From Taudactylus pleione (lineage: Eukaryota; Chordata; Amphibia; Anura; Myobatrachidae), in the NCBI GenBank assembly GCA_031769625.1, contig JAUIMM010002579.1, forward strand, positions 1-64,000: a DNA stretch of 64,000 bases, in the 5' to 3' direction. Below are positions 1 to 11,359 of the stretch, in pieces. The notes under the pieces are model-generated. The model worked only from the letters and a program-made list of their open reading frames with translations. It did no database searches and was not told the origin of the DNA. A program made the translations under genes and the position numbers. Numbering within the stretch: the first letter of the stretch is position 1; every line of letters starts with the position of its first letter.

Positions 1-368
1 ATGTATTTCACATATTTCAGGCTTGTGAATCATACAAGTGCACCTATGTGAAACCAAATTCAATTCTATATTGCAATCTCATATTAAAAGATAACTGTCA
101 AATAACTTACATTTAATCCAATTTATCACTTGACAAATACTAATTACATACCAAAAATGAAGCTCCTAGCTTTGCCGTTATTCAAATGTTTCAATCACTT
201 CCTTACTCTCCCAGAAGCATTGGATTTAGCACCAGCTGCATCTGGTCTTTTATTCACCTCCAATCACTTGGTGTGTCCTGATTACCATGTAATGACTTTC
301 AGCTTGTTTGAGGGATATTACAAAGGCTACATAATGCTAGTGGGTTGCAATCTGAAGATGGTGTAAAC
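1..368. other. No recognisable gene
   Basis: AT-rich intergenic sequence. A short open frame exists, but it has no recognisable domain. The last 8 bases (361-368) are the left target-site duplication of the adjoining hAT-type element. Confidence 0.5.
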
Positions 369-1009
369 CAGTGTTTCCCAAACTCATTCCCCAGGAGCAC
401 TAATACCCCTTTTACACCAGAGCTAAAACCTGGGTTATTGCAGGGTTAACCCGGGTAGCTCCTTGGTGCAAAAGGGGACAGGGTTGGATTCCCGGGTCGA
501 GTGACCCGGCAATTCAACACAGGTAACGTGCAGGGTTTAACACGGGAATGACCCATGAAACCCTGCAGTGTAAACGGCGCGATCCGGGTCATGATGCCCT
601 GGAGCGCTCCTCATGCCAGCCGATTGCCCGGATTCAGTGGCGCTTGGAGATGACGTCATCTTCAAGCATCCATTTCCGCGCCGGAAGAGCCAGGTCACTG
701 CAGACCCGGCTCCGGTGTGAACGGCGCCGGCTCGGGAATATCCTGGGTCGGCATCGGTTAAATTCCGGGTCTGATCCAGTTTGGAACCCTGTTCCAACCT
801 CCGGGTCAGACCCGGAATTTAGGTATAAAAGCGGTATAACGGTGCATGGTTTGGTTTCCATTTTTCCTAGTTGGTGAACAGGTGTTTTCATTACTGGCTG
901 ACACAAAAGATTCACAGGTGGAGCTAATTATTTCAGTTCAGATTCTGTGAGGAGACCTGGAAAACATGCACTGTTAATGCTCCATGAGGAATGAGTTTGG
1001 GAAGCACTG
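369..1009. mobile_element. hAT-type non-autonomous element (MITE)
   Basis: The ends are inverted repeats: CAGTGTTTCCCAAACTCATT at the left, and the complement of AATGAGTTTGGGAAGCACTG at the right. They are flanked by GTGTAAAC (361-368) and GTTTAAAC (1010-1017), an 8-bp target-site duplication with one mismatch, as expected for hAT transposition. The 641-bp interior is GC-rich, with repeated CCGGGTC-like words, and encodes no transposase. The short open frames inside overlap on both strands and look like shadows of the GC-rich sequence. It would depend on a hAT transposase supplied elsewhere. Confidence 0.82.
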
Positions 1010-1017
1010 GTTTAAAC

Positions 1018-1360
1018 TAATGGGGCCAAACCCGAAAAGCAACTGCTATCTTACCACTAAGGATGGCAATCGACCATTGAAGGTTTGCAACCATCGATGT
1101 TCTATGGCTGATGGCAAGTATTTTTGCTATTAATGGTCTATGGCCGATGGCAAGTGTTTTTGCCATGGATGGTACAGCTCTGATGCCGCACCATCTATGC
1201 CGACGCCCGAATTTGACAAAACATTGACAACGGTGGTAAGATGGCAGAGGTCTGAGCATGCGCAGGTCTCAACCATCGATTAAAAAACCATTGATGGTTT
1301 CCTATCAGCCATCGATGGTACAGCCTTTGATGCCCATCACAGTCTGCTACCCAGTTGTTA
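1018..1360. repeat. Repeat rich in CCATCGATGG-like words
   Basis: The segment contains many copies and near-copies of the palindromic word CCATCGATGG and of ATGGCAAGT, spaced over about 300 bp on both strands. This suggests a degenerate palindromic repeat, probably a MITE remnant. I could not define termini or a target-site duplication. Confidence 0.4.
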
Positions 1361-1790
1361 TGTTCCTATTGTTGAACAGTAAAGGCACACATCCACTAGA
1401 AGACAGGCAAATGTCTGCACGATTACTAAATTGTAATCGTGCAGTCGTTTGCCAGTCTGTGTCAGTCCTCTAGAGTTCCTTATTTAATTTCTCTTATCTT
1501 GCTCATAAACGAAATTTTGTTTCTGCCTTGCTCTGTAAAACTTGTATAACCTCTATTTGCATGGAAGTGTAGTCCTCCAAGACACTTATATGGTGATATA
1601 CTTAGGTCGACCAGCAAAGCCATAACGGTACAGTTGTGCCCTCTGATGGCCCCGCCCACTGAGCACGCAACGGCATGACGTCGCGCACTTGACATCATTA
1701 CGTCGTGCAGAAGAGAGCATGACCAGCTGCTCTGGTAATTGTAGTGCTAACCAGGCATCCTCAGGCAACCGATCAGCTGCATATACTCAA
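1361..1790. other. No recognisable gene
   Basis: I see no gene, domain or clear repeat termini here. Short open frames on both strands overlap one another and show no motif. Confidence 0.4.
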
Positions 1791-2135
1791 GGCCGGCGCT
1801 TCCACTAGGCAAGCTTAGGCAGCTTCCTAAGGGCGCCAGCCACTAGAGGGCGCCCGGCCCTCCGATCACCTCCACCCCCCCATATGTCGTGTGCCCACTG
1901 AGATTATGTTACCGGCAGGCACCCGGGTCCTTCTCTACCTCCCCCCCCGGCGGCACCAGGTTCCTTGCCAACTCCCCCCCCCGGCGCCAGCCGGAGGATG
2001 GAGCTCACTCCTGAGCTCTGTCTTCCGGGTCCTGCAGTGCACTATGGGAGTGATGTCAAGACGTCACACCCATAGTACCGAGGAGCGGGCGCCGGGGACG
2101 GACGGCAGCAGGCACTGGGGCGGGGTTTAAGGTAA
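1791..2135. mobile_element. GC-rich interspersed-repeat fragment
   Basis: A GC-rich block opens with GGCCGGCGCTTCCACTAGGC and a diffuse inverted pattern around AGGCAGCTTCCTAAGGGCGC. It leads directly into the minisatellite. The style is that of the end of a DNA-transposon-derived repeat, but no matching terminus was found, so the class is uncertain. Confidence 0.4.
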
Positions 2136-2194
2136 GTGTTGGTTTTTCTTATGTGTGTTTGTTTGTATGTATGTATGTATGTATGTGTGTGTGA

Positions 2195-2865
2195 AGTGCG
2201 CACTACATGGGCCGCACTACAGGTGGCATTACAGGGGCCGCACTTTTGGGGGCACTACAGGAGGCATTGCAGGGGCTGCATTACTGGGGCACTACAGGGG
2301 TCGAACTATTGGGAGCACTACATGGGCGTTACAGGGGCTGCACTACTGGGTGCACTACAGGGGCCGCAGTACTGGGGGCACTACAGGGGCTGCACTATTG
2401 GGGGCACTACAGGGGCAGCACTACAGGGGGCAGTACAGGGGCCACACTAAAGGGGGCATTACAGGGGCTGCACTATTGGGGGCACTACAGGGACCGCACT
2501 ACTGGGTCACTACAGGGGGCATTACAGGGGCCGCATTACTGGGGGCACTACAGGGGCCGCATTACTGGAGGCGCACTACTGGGGGCACTACCAGGGGCAT
2601 TACAGGGGCCGCACTACAGGGCCTTACTATTGGGGGCACTACAGGGGCCGCACTACTGGGAGCATCATATGGGAGCACTACAGGGGCCTTACTATTAGGG
2701 GCACTACAGGGGCCTTTACTACTGGGGGCACTGCAGGGGGCATTACACCTGGGGGCACTACTGTTAGCGGAATTATTACTGCTGGGAGCACTGTGTAAGG
2801 GGCATCATTACAGTGGGCATTGCATAAGGGGCACCATTACAAGTGGGCATTTAGTGTTTTAGGGG
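2195..2865. repeat. GC-rich minisatellite
   Basis: An array of about 670 bp is built from variants of GGGGCACTACAGGGGC plus CGCACTACTGG. The units vary from about 18 to 36 bp and become more diverged towards the right end. Three overlapping plus-strand frames stay open through it because the unit lacks stops. Their translations are low-complexity runs of Gly, Ala, Leu, Thr and Tyr, so they are not treated as genes. Confidence 0.9.
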
Positions 2866-2960
2866 AACTACTACTGTGGGCATTGTGTGAGACCTAAGTT
2901 AGGGTGGCCAATAAAAAATGTTGCTATGGGCCCCAAAAAGTTCTAGTTACATCCCTGATA
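2866..2960. mobile_element. Terminus of a DNA-transposon-like repeat
   Basis: The sequence GGGCCCCAAAAAGTTCTAG followed by TTACATCCCTG reads, on the other strand, as a CAGGGATGTAACTAG-type start. This resembles the CAGGGGCG(T)AACTA termini common on vertebrate DNA-transposon repeats. It probably ends the element that contains the minisatellite. The left partner was not identified with confidence. Confidence 0.4.
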
Positions 2961-2995
2961 CTGTGTGTGTGTGTGTGTGTGACTGTGTATATATG

Positions 2996-3040
<45 letters not shown>

Positions 3041-3045
3041 ATTCG
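2961..3045. repeat. GT and AT microsatellites
   Basis: A (GT)n tract is followed by an (AT)n tract and then a second (GT)n tract. This is simple-sequence DNA directly beside the next MITE. Confidence 0.9.
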
Positions 3046-3057
3046 TACTCATTTAGC

Positions 3058-3194
3058 CCCTCAGGTGAAAATTACTTTGCACAGGTGAAGTGGCGAATAA
3101 GTTTTGCGTTTTAATATATATATATATATATATTTTTTTTTAACACAAAACTCATCCACCACTCCACCTGTGCAAAGTCATTTTCACCTGAGGG
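3058..3194. mobile_element. Palindromic MITE with TIR CCCTCAGGTGAAAAT
   Basis: The left arm starts CCCTCAGGTGAAAATTACTT and the right arm is its near-perfect complement, ending ATTTTCACCTGAGGG. About 60 bp on each side pair, with a (TA)n and poly-T centre. The element is 137 bp and non-coding. Flanking bases do not give a clear target-site duplication, so the superfamily is undetermined. Confidence 0.75.
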
Positions 3195-3508
3195 ATTAAA
3201 TAAGTTGCATCCACAGAAATCCTGGCTGAGCAGTGCTGCCCACAGAGCCTTTGTGCGAGGGCACCAGTCGCCCATAGCTAGTTACGTCCATGCCGACCAG
3301 CTTTCTGTAGTTCAGTCTTATCATACTGACTAATGTGCGTAGACAAAAGTTTCCACAGTTGTATTTAGCTATAGATGAATAAATGTAGCTAGATGAGGCA
3401 GGTGAAATCGTGCACTAGCACACTGGTGAAAATACTGTAATAAACATATGGTCTGTGAATAAATAGTAGTTATGTACAGTCTCTAACTACACAATCCATT
3501 GGAACACT
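3195..3508. other. No recognisable gene
   Basis: I see no gene, RNA gene or clear repeat structure in this stretch. Confidence 0.4.
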
Positions 3509-4114
3509 GGGCCTAATTCAAAGGGGGATGCAAATCCTGTTGCGACTGTAATTCCGCATGCAGAGGTTGTGTGAAAATAATATGCCACAGGGATTTGTAT
3601 TGAGGCGCCTACTAGCGCTGTCCCAAGTCTGCCGTTGGTGCACACCATCAGTCGTACCAACGGGCTTCTTAGGTACCCTCTGGTTGCTCAGAATGTGTGT
3701 TGCATGTAAAGTTCTGGAGTCTTAACCACTGCATACGAATTTGCAGTCGCTGGCCACAGCACGCCCACAAAATGGTTGTGACATGCCTGCGTTTTAGTCG
3801 CCACTCCCCCGTTACTCCAGGTAGTCAGTGTCTGTCAATCGCTCTGCGACCTAATCCACTCTATTAGACCATCACGGTACATGCACAGTGGGACTCTGAC
3901 ACATGCACAGGCTGAAGACTCTGTGGGGTATTTACTAAGCAGTGTTAGGAGAAGTGAAAAGTGATAAGGTACCAGCCAATCAGCTCCCAACTGTCATTTT
4001 TCAAACACAGCCTGTGAAATGGCAGTTAGGAGCTGATTGGCTGGCACCTTATCACTTTTCACTTCTAACACTGCTTAGTAAATAGACCCCTGTATCCTCC
4101 TTTGAATCAGGTCC
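3509..4114. mobile_element. MITE with GGGCCTAATTCA-type ends, carrying a nested MITE
   Basis: The left end GGGCCTAATTCAAAG and the right end CTTTGAATCAGGTCC are imperfect inverted repeats. They belong to the same GGGCCTGATTCA end type seen at 53278-53714 and 57019-57580. The interior is non-coding. A second palindromic element (3925-4090) was inserted near its right end, so this one is the older of the two. The target-site duplication is not clear. Confidence 0.6.
3925..4090. mobile_element. Palindromic MITE GGGGTATTTACTAAGCAGTG
   Basis: This is an almost perfect palindrome: GGGGTATTTACTAAGCAGTG at the left, and its complement ending CTTAGTAAATAGACCCC at the right. The arms extend over about 75 bp each and share the CCAATCAGCTCC word. 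It is flanked by TGT on both sides, a possible 3-bp target-site duplication. It is non-coding and sits inside the 3509-4114 element. Confidence 0.8.
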
Positions 4115-5591
4115 TCTGTCTTTCACAGCACCATTGCACCCACAGCTTTGTGGTGCAGAAAATATAATTGGTAGATGGTGGCCTGTGGCAAGCTCTTCCT
4201 AAAATACCTCTCCTCTTCTCTCTGAAACTCCTATTTAGGTCCACATAATGTACTTGACACAAGATAAAACCTCACTTAACTGGGACATTATGTTGCCAAC
4301 AGTGATTTTTGCCACAGGACTTAAAGCGATAATATTTTGTATAGAACAGCCATGCACAACTGACGACCTGAGGACCAAATGGAGTTTGTCCTCATTATAT
4401 GCAACACTCTGGTAGGATCCGCAAATAGGGCCTCCTCCCTGGTGGTCTTATTTTTTTCTCTTCCTCAAAAAAAGTTTCCTTTATCAGTTTTTTTTCTGCA
4501 CCTGACACTGGGGAGAGGGTTGGAAATTACTCATTATGGTGGGATTCAACAGAGACATCCCTTTGACAGGCAGCCTGGCAGACAATCAAATTAGTTGCCA
4601 TGCAACTGCCTTAAATTAGTTGCCATGCAACTGAGAAGTGGCAGCAGAGCTCTGAGTCGCAATAATGCAATCATTATATCACGAGATTGCCACTAATCAC
4701 TTTCTTGCTAACAGCTCCAGTTCTACTCCGACAGACTGTGTTGCTACACTGTGAAAGGGGAATGTGTTGTTACAAAGGTTGTCCAGGTGGTGGTGCATCC
4801 TACTTTGTGCCATTGCACATACTTTTTTCTCCATAGGGACCTTTTAACAATGCTGCAAGGCTATTTTTTCTACCAGTAATTTGTATGCATTTTACATATT
4901 TAAGCAAGTTAAGTTTTATTGTGGCCCCATCAATGAATGAGATCTCCCAATGTGGTCCTCAGATTAGAAAAGGTTGTGGAACCCTGGTCTAGAATATCTT
5001 AATTCCCCTCTAGAACGCACATATATCTCTCATCATAGTATGCATCCATACTTTTGGATTCTGTTTCTCATAGGATAATACACTAGCATTCTGTACTTTG
5101 AAAGAAATGCCCTTACTTTGCCCAACGCCTACTTTCAGCAGGCACATATTTCTGCTCCTCTTCAATTATCATCTCACCCTGCAAATTCAAGGGCAAGAGG
5201 GATTATTTCTGAACCAAGGACATAAAGACTCCTATGGCATGTTGCAGATGTGGTGAAAAGGTAAATGGCTGGGCATTCAACCAGTTGATCATGTGACCCT
5301 GTTAAACCCCACTGGTCTTGATTTTTTTTCCGATACATCACCTTATTTTTCATAACAAACAACTCAATCAGGAGTACGACCCTCCTTTGATATACCAAAT
5401 AAAAATCAATCACACAAACAATCACAAAACCCCTTTTCATCACTTATTATAAAATAAAACCTTTTTTTTTCTTTCTTCATTTATTAATGACAATGTCCTG
5501 TGTTGTGTGCTATTACATGTTTTTTGTGAGTTAGCATGGCAGCTTGTGTTATACTAAGAAGTGGTAGATTCCATGTCACAATGAAATCACA
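4115..5591. other. No gene; anonymous intergenic sequence
   Basis: About 1.5 kb with no reading frame showing a recognisable domain. The only notable structure is the duplicated 21-mer at 4588-4633, listed separately. Confidence 0.45.
4588..4633. promoter_or_regulatory. Two copies of an RFX/X-box-like site
   Basis: The word AAATTAGTTGCCATGCAACTG occurs at 4588-4608 and again at 4613-4633. Its core GTTGCCATGCAAC closely resembles the RFX X-box consensus GTTRCCATGGYAAC, one base shorter in the spacer. Duplication and resemblance are seen in the sequence. Binding by RFX factors is only inferred, and no nearby gene is visible for it to control. Confidence 0.3.
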
Positions 5592-6113
5592 GGCCGGGAT
5601 GTACTAAAGGAAAAATGCTGTAAAAACCCCGAAAATGGGGATTTTACTGCATTTCCGTATGTACTAAGCCCCGGATGCACTTTTATCGGTGCAGAGGGTA
5701 ACACCACAAAAACGTGGTGTTACCCTATAGAAGCCTATGGGCTTCTTACTGCACCCGACGCTTCGCCGCCTCCTCGCCGCCCAGCGCTGGCTCCCACTCA
5801 ACTGCTCTCCATGGTCGCCGCCCGCATTCCTCCTGGGTCCTCCGCCTCCTCCTCCTTCTAATCTTCCGGGTGCAGGGAGGAGGAGGAGGAACCCGGGACT
5901 TCCTTCACAGGTGACCAGCAGGAAGCACCCGGGGCTCGGAGGGGGCAGGGTCCCACGGGGACCCCGTCATCTGGCGTTGGCTGCTTCACATATGGCAGCT
6001 CTTATCGCAAGTGCTGACCTTAGCGAAACTAATTGCATATGTTCGTACATATGCGATTAGTAAGGTTGTGGTGACTGGCGGAATGGTCACCGCAACCTTA
6101 GTACATCCCGGCC
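5592..6113. mobile_element. MITE with TIR GGCCGGGATGTACTAA
   Basis: The left end GGCCGGGATGTACTAA is matched exactly by the complement of the right end TTAGTACATCCCGGCC. The element is 522 bp, GC-rich inside, with no transposase. The flanks are ACA and ATA, which is not a convincing duplication. The overlapping open frames inside are products of base composition. Confidence 0.78.
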
Positions 6114-6212
6114 ATAGTATGGTTTGGTAATGTGGCATATACTGTAAATGGTAGTCTCTGTGCCATAAACGGCCGATACACTGTATACTGGCATATAATG
6201 TATATGGCAAGC

Positions 6213-6440
6213 CAGGGGCGGATTGGGAATTTAAAGTGGCCCTGGAAAAAACTCTGAAAGTGGCCCTTTGTGCGCGCTAGAGGCGCGTGTCTGAAAAGTG
6301 GGTGCGGCCTTGTGGCAGGGTGTGTGGCCTAATGTGAAATACCATGCCTGCAAGCCACTCCTCCAATTTTTGTCATACTGGGGGCATGCCCACAGCTCCA
6401 GGAGCTGATAGCCATGCCCACAGTCTGTCTCTCTAGTGAA
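6213..6440. mobile_element. DNA-transposon fragment starting CAGGGGCGGATTGG
   Basis: The segment opens with CAGGGGCGGATTGGG and the word AAAGTGGCCCTGG, a style of terminus frequent in vertebrate DNA-transposon repeats. Only this end is recognisable; no partner terminus or coding sequence is seen. Confidence 0.4.
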
Positions 6441-6774
6441 TAAGCATGTGAATGAGCATTTTCTTACCTATAACCTCTGAAGAAATTGGTCCTCCCTGGA
6501 CAGACAGTGTCTTGAGTCGGTATTTACTATTCATGCAGGAGATCACATCGCCTGGAAGCCGCCTGTTTGTGTTGTAATAAAGCTAATGTCATCATCATGC
6601 AACATAGGTTGAACCAGATAGCAACAGAAGTTTTGGGGCAGGACAAATGTCAGTTTCCCATATCAAACAATTTTATATTAATAAAATATATTTGCTCATT
6701 TGGTTCCATTTGCATCAGTAATATGGTTTCATTAGAATTGTTGTCTTACTGAAGATTACTGTCCCCCAGTCTTA
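6441..6774. other. No recognisable gene
   Basis: No gene or repeat structure is seen before the target-site duplication at 6775-6783. Confidence 0.4.
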
Positions 6775-7086
6775 CCGTCCTCTGTTTTTTTTTTTTTTTA
6801 ATATTTCTTTATTGAAACACAGTAGTTGCATACAACAATACACAAGAGAATTACACAGATAGGATTGGAATCGGTAACAATGGTATATTTATAAGATATG
6901 CATAGAGAAATCAATATCTAATAACCAAAGTAGTATTCAATCAGTACATAACTTCATCAATACATCTCTGTAATACAGTTCGTAAATCCATATAAATATA
7001 GATATAAATGACACCAACAGTTTCGTGTTGTATGAGCCCGGGCTCCCGACATCTCTTCATAACTCCCAGTGGGACAATTACATGTT

Positions 7087-10000
7087 TTAAAACAGTATCG
7101 GAGGGTCATTTGCACAAGTACGCGTTTCATACCAAAGTGTGTTCCTAAAACATTTCTCTAATTGTTCTTTCAAAGATTGGGACAATGTCTCGATGTAACT
7201 TTCCCAAGTGGAAAAAAATATTTCCGGGAATTTCTCTTTCTGCATCGTGGCTTCAAGCCATTCCATTCGAAAGATATGGAAAAGTTTCCCTTGAAACATT
7301 GTTAATGTAGGTGCTGTGGGCTGTAACCATACCTGCAAAATGCATTTCTTTGCTACTACCGAGATAATAATTAATAATTTTTTAACCCCTCTTGGTATTT
7401 TAGTTTCCTTAGGTGTAATACCGAACATTGCCCATTCAGGAGTTAATGGAAGGCAATTTACTAAATATCTATTGATATAGTTTCCCATCAAAACCCAAAA
7501 TCCTCGTATAATCGGGCAGCTCCAGAGACAGTGCATCAACTCCGCATCTTGTGCTCCACAGCGAAGACACCCAGAATCCTCCAGTAATCCCATTACATAT
7601 CTGCGATGGGGAGTAAGATAGGTCCTGTGTAATATGTTCAGGAAGAGTTCAGTGTAAGAAGTTGCTGGCACCAGCTTAATTGATTGTTCAAATGAACGTA
7701 GTATATGATCAATGGATAGACGGAAAGTATTTTTTCCATTGTGCCAACCCTGTGTGTTGAGTATTATAATCCAAAGGTTTATGTAAGAATGAGTAGTGTT
7801 GTGATATGGCTTTATTTTGAGAGTTCTCTGTAGTGAGTAGAGTACCAAGGTCATTATCGTAGTCATTTGGGGCTAGCTTTCTAGAAAGTTGGGCTATGTA
7901 GTGTTGTGCTTGAAAGTATGATAAGGGTGAGGAACTAATAATTGGGTATTTGTCTCTAATTTGAGTTAACGTTAAGGGTTTTCTTAAATTAATATATGTG
8001 AAATGCCGTATAGAAGTAATTCCTCCTCTATGCCATAAGGTAAAGGGATGTCCAGCATTACCGTGTTGGAAATTTGGGTTATGTACCAATGGAAGGTGTA
8101 GGAAAAAGTATGGATTTAATGTGTATCTGTGACGTAAAATATGCTATAACTTTCTGGTAGTCATCAAAAGCAGATTAATCTGAATGGACTATGATATTTC
8201 CTCATCATGTAAATGTATAAAAGAAATAATATTTATGTTGCCCAAAAAGGCTGCTTCCAGTGAAGTGTTGGCATATTGGTTTTTGTTATGGATCCAGTCC
8301 CTTAAATAACGGAGAAGTGCAGCATGACAATACAAAGTAACGTTTGGCAAGTTTATGCCTCCATTTGATTTATGTTGTTGGAGTCGCACCATACCAATTC
8401 TGGCTCTACCGCCCTACCATATGAATGTTCTCATTAGCTTTTCTATCTCTAACGTGTCCCTCTTGTCAATAGGATAGGGAGAGATTGGAGTGGGTAGAGA
8501 AGTCTAGGAAATAGGATCATCTTTATTAAGTTGGCACCACCCAAATAAGAGATGTTGAGATGTTTCCATCTCTCAACATCGTGTTTGATAGAATATAAGA
8601 TATGTTTCATATTAATTGCATATAAGTTTTGGAGGTATTTGGGCAATTGGATTCCCAAATAAGAAATAGATTTAGTTGTCCATTCAATTGGAGTTTCTCG
8701 AAACCAGGATGGTCGTGCACAACCCTTTTTTAAATAAAGTGCCTTTGACTTTTCAAAATTTACCTCGAAATCAGATATTGATCCAATATCCGAAATTCGC
8801 CGTATTAATGAGCTAAGTATTCTCCGGGGTTCAGAAACCAATTTTGTGACCAATTTTGCAGTATTCTTAACATAGGATCTAGAGCCAAATTAAAGAGTAT
8901 AGGGGATAATGGGCAGCCCTGCCTAGTGCCCCTGGTCATCGTTATTCCTTCCCCTATAATTCCATTGATAAGCAATGATGTAGTTGGTTGTGTATAAAAA
9001 AATGTAATTAGAGATTGGAATACCGGGCCAAAGCCTCGTCTATCAAGGATTGCATAGAGATAGGGCCAAGATACCAAATCAAAGGCCTTAGTGGCATCAA
9101 GGCTCAGGAGCATGGACGGTGTCTCGGGTTGTAAGTTAGCTGCCATTACCGCTGCTATTGCAGTACGTATACCTTTCACTGAATGTCTGCCTTTGGTAAA
9201 GCCAAGTTGATGTGGTGTAAGTAAAGTTGTGAAAAATGTTTGAAGACGATCTGCCATTATTTTAGATAATATTTTAAAATCAATATTCAATAAAGTAATT
9301 GGGCGGTATGATGACATTAATGTTAAGTCCTTATTGGGTTTTGGGATTAAAGAGAAGTGTAAGCTTGATTAAAGTTTGGATAATAAGGGGTATCAATTCT
9401 AATTGTTTTAAAGAGAGCACATAACATTGGGACCATTTCATGTTGTAATATTTTGTAATATTCTATCGAATAACCATCAGGTCCTGGCGATTTATTAAGG
9501 TGCATGGAGGATATTGTAGCAGAGATTTCAGTTTCGGTAATATCACTTTCTAGTTCCTCACGTTGTAAAGGTGTTAGGCATGGCAATGCTGCTTCATCCA
9601 ATATTTTTGTTAATAGAGCAGGATCATAAGAATTCGCAGTATATAGATTTTTGAAATATTCCTGAAATTTTTTAGTTATGTCTGTATTTTTAGTAAATAA
9701 TGTCTGTGAATGAATGTCTCTAATGGCAGTTATGTGATGTCTTTTTTTAAAATTTTTGGTCATGTTCGCCAGTAATGTGCCGGTCTTGTTGCCCCACTTA
9801 AAGTATTTTTGTTTCGTATGATCTAGTTTTATTTGTGTCTGCGCTAATACGAAACTGTCAAGTAGTTGTTTCGCTTCTAGGTACGCCGATTGTGTTTCTG
9901 GTGTAGTTTGGGAGATGTAAGCTGTCAGTGCTGTTTGTAGGTTTCCCTGTAATGTCATATATTGTGCCTTGTTATCTTTATTTCTCTTCGCAATGTAAGA

Positions 10001-10938
10001 GAGGATGTGTCAACGCATTACCGCCTTTGATGTTTCCCAGAATAAAATGGGAGTGTCCCAATGGTCTATATTGGTATCCATAAAATCTGTCCATTTCGCC
10101 ACCAAGAATCTACGGAATTGTTCGGAATTGTATAAATACGACGGGAAATGCCAGAGAAAGGGACGAAAGTTATTTGATTTTGCAGCCAAGTTATTGATAC
10201 TGGTGCGTGATCAGATACTGCGATGTCCCCTATTGAGGTAGATATTATGTCTGGAAGAAGAGATGTGGATATTAAAATGTAGTCTATGCGTGAGAAGGAT
10301 CCATGGACCGCCGAGTGAAAAGTATATGATCTATCTGTACAATTGTGTAGTCTCCAAACATCCACTACAGTATGGTCATACATGAGTTGTGGGATATGTG
10401 TCCAGTGGGTGGCAGAAGAATTTGTTGGAGTAGGTAGTTAATCTATCATTGGGTTAGCTACAGTATTCATATCTCCTCCAATTATTAAAATGAAGTTGGT
10501 TCTACTATGCAAAAGTTGTGTTATGGATTGGAAGAAAGCTTGTTGGTCATTATTAGGTGCATAGAGGTTTAACAAAGTGTATTTAGTGTCATAAATTTGA
10601 ATGTCCAACAATATGTATCATCCCTCTGGATCTGAGGTAGAGAATAGTATGGTATATGGTAGGTGTCTAGCAAGTAAAATAGCTACACCTCTGGATTTTG
10701 TGCGATATGAGACCGATATACATTTACTAATCCATCTATCTTTCAAGATAGATTCGTCGCCCTGTTTCCAGTGGGTCTCCTGGAGGAAAGTTATGTCAGG
10801 CTTCAGTTTCTTTAATGACATAACTATTTTTTTACACTTAAGTGGTGTGTTAAGACCCCCTATATTCCAAGATGTGATCTTGATTTTTTGAGCAGATTGA
10901 GTGTCAGAGGATGTCAAGTTAGTTATGGGAGCAGTCAT
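7087..10938 (-). pseudogene. L1-A ORF2 (endonuclease and reverse transcriptase), broken
   Basis: ORF2p nicks target DNA and reverse-transcribes the LINE RNA. The N-terminal piece (10938-10618) has the AP-endonuclease start ITSWNIGGLNTP and LQETHWK. The 10383-10066 piece has SRIDYIL and SDHAPV. The 9317-8805 piece holds RT motifs: YRPITLLN, LSLDATKAFD and GTRQGCPLSPILFNLALDP. The F-ADD catalytic block that should follow is absent. The frame passes straight from the post-GCPLSP helix into the region matching ISDFEVNFEKSK near 8860, which indicates an internal deletion. The C-terminal piece (7866-7087) keeps the LINE CCHC-type motif CLRCG...H....C. There are at least five frame breaks. It is close kin to L1-C ORF2. 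Confidence 0.9.
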
Positions 10939-11359
10939 CCAACGTCTAAACCAAAGTGTAAGCTTAAAGAGTATGAAGTAAAAATAACTGAATCCCCCCT
11001 GTCCCAGCCAGCAGGGAGGATTAATTGTGAATATATCACGGTATCAAAGCCCGGGCCTAGATCATTCAACCCAACTGTGTATTTATAATAATACAAACAT
11101 AAAATGTGTTTCAATACTTTTTCATATTTTTTCCTAACTAATATCTGACTGTACCTAGTCTGATTGTATTTCTCAGACATCGGTGAGCAAATATCAACAA
11201 AAAACAATCCAGACAAAAACAACAAACAATAGCATAGCATGAACAAACCCATGAAATGAGATGTTTCATTCCCATTACCATGAGCTGTAAAATCCCACCT
11301 TTTTACAGTATACATAAAAAATGTATTTATTGAGGAATCATCAAAGCAGCAAACAATCC

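Noticed and set aside
548..915. Overlapping open frames on both strands
   Set aside because: They lie inside the GC-rich interior of a hAT-type MITE and show no motif; base composition explains them.
2136..2862. Three long overlapping plus-strand frames with Gly/Ala/Leu/Tyr-rich translations
   Set aside because: They are produced by the stop-free minisatellite unit. All three frames are open, which real coding sequence would not show, and no domain is present.
5714..6060. Two Pro/Arg/Ser-rich frames
   Set aside because: They fall within the GC-rich MITE 5592-6113, overlap in different frames and lack domains.
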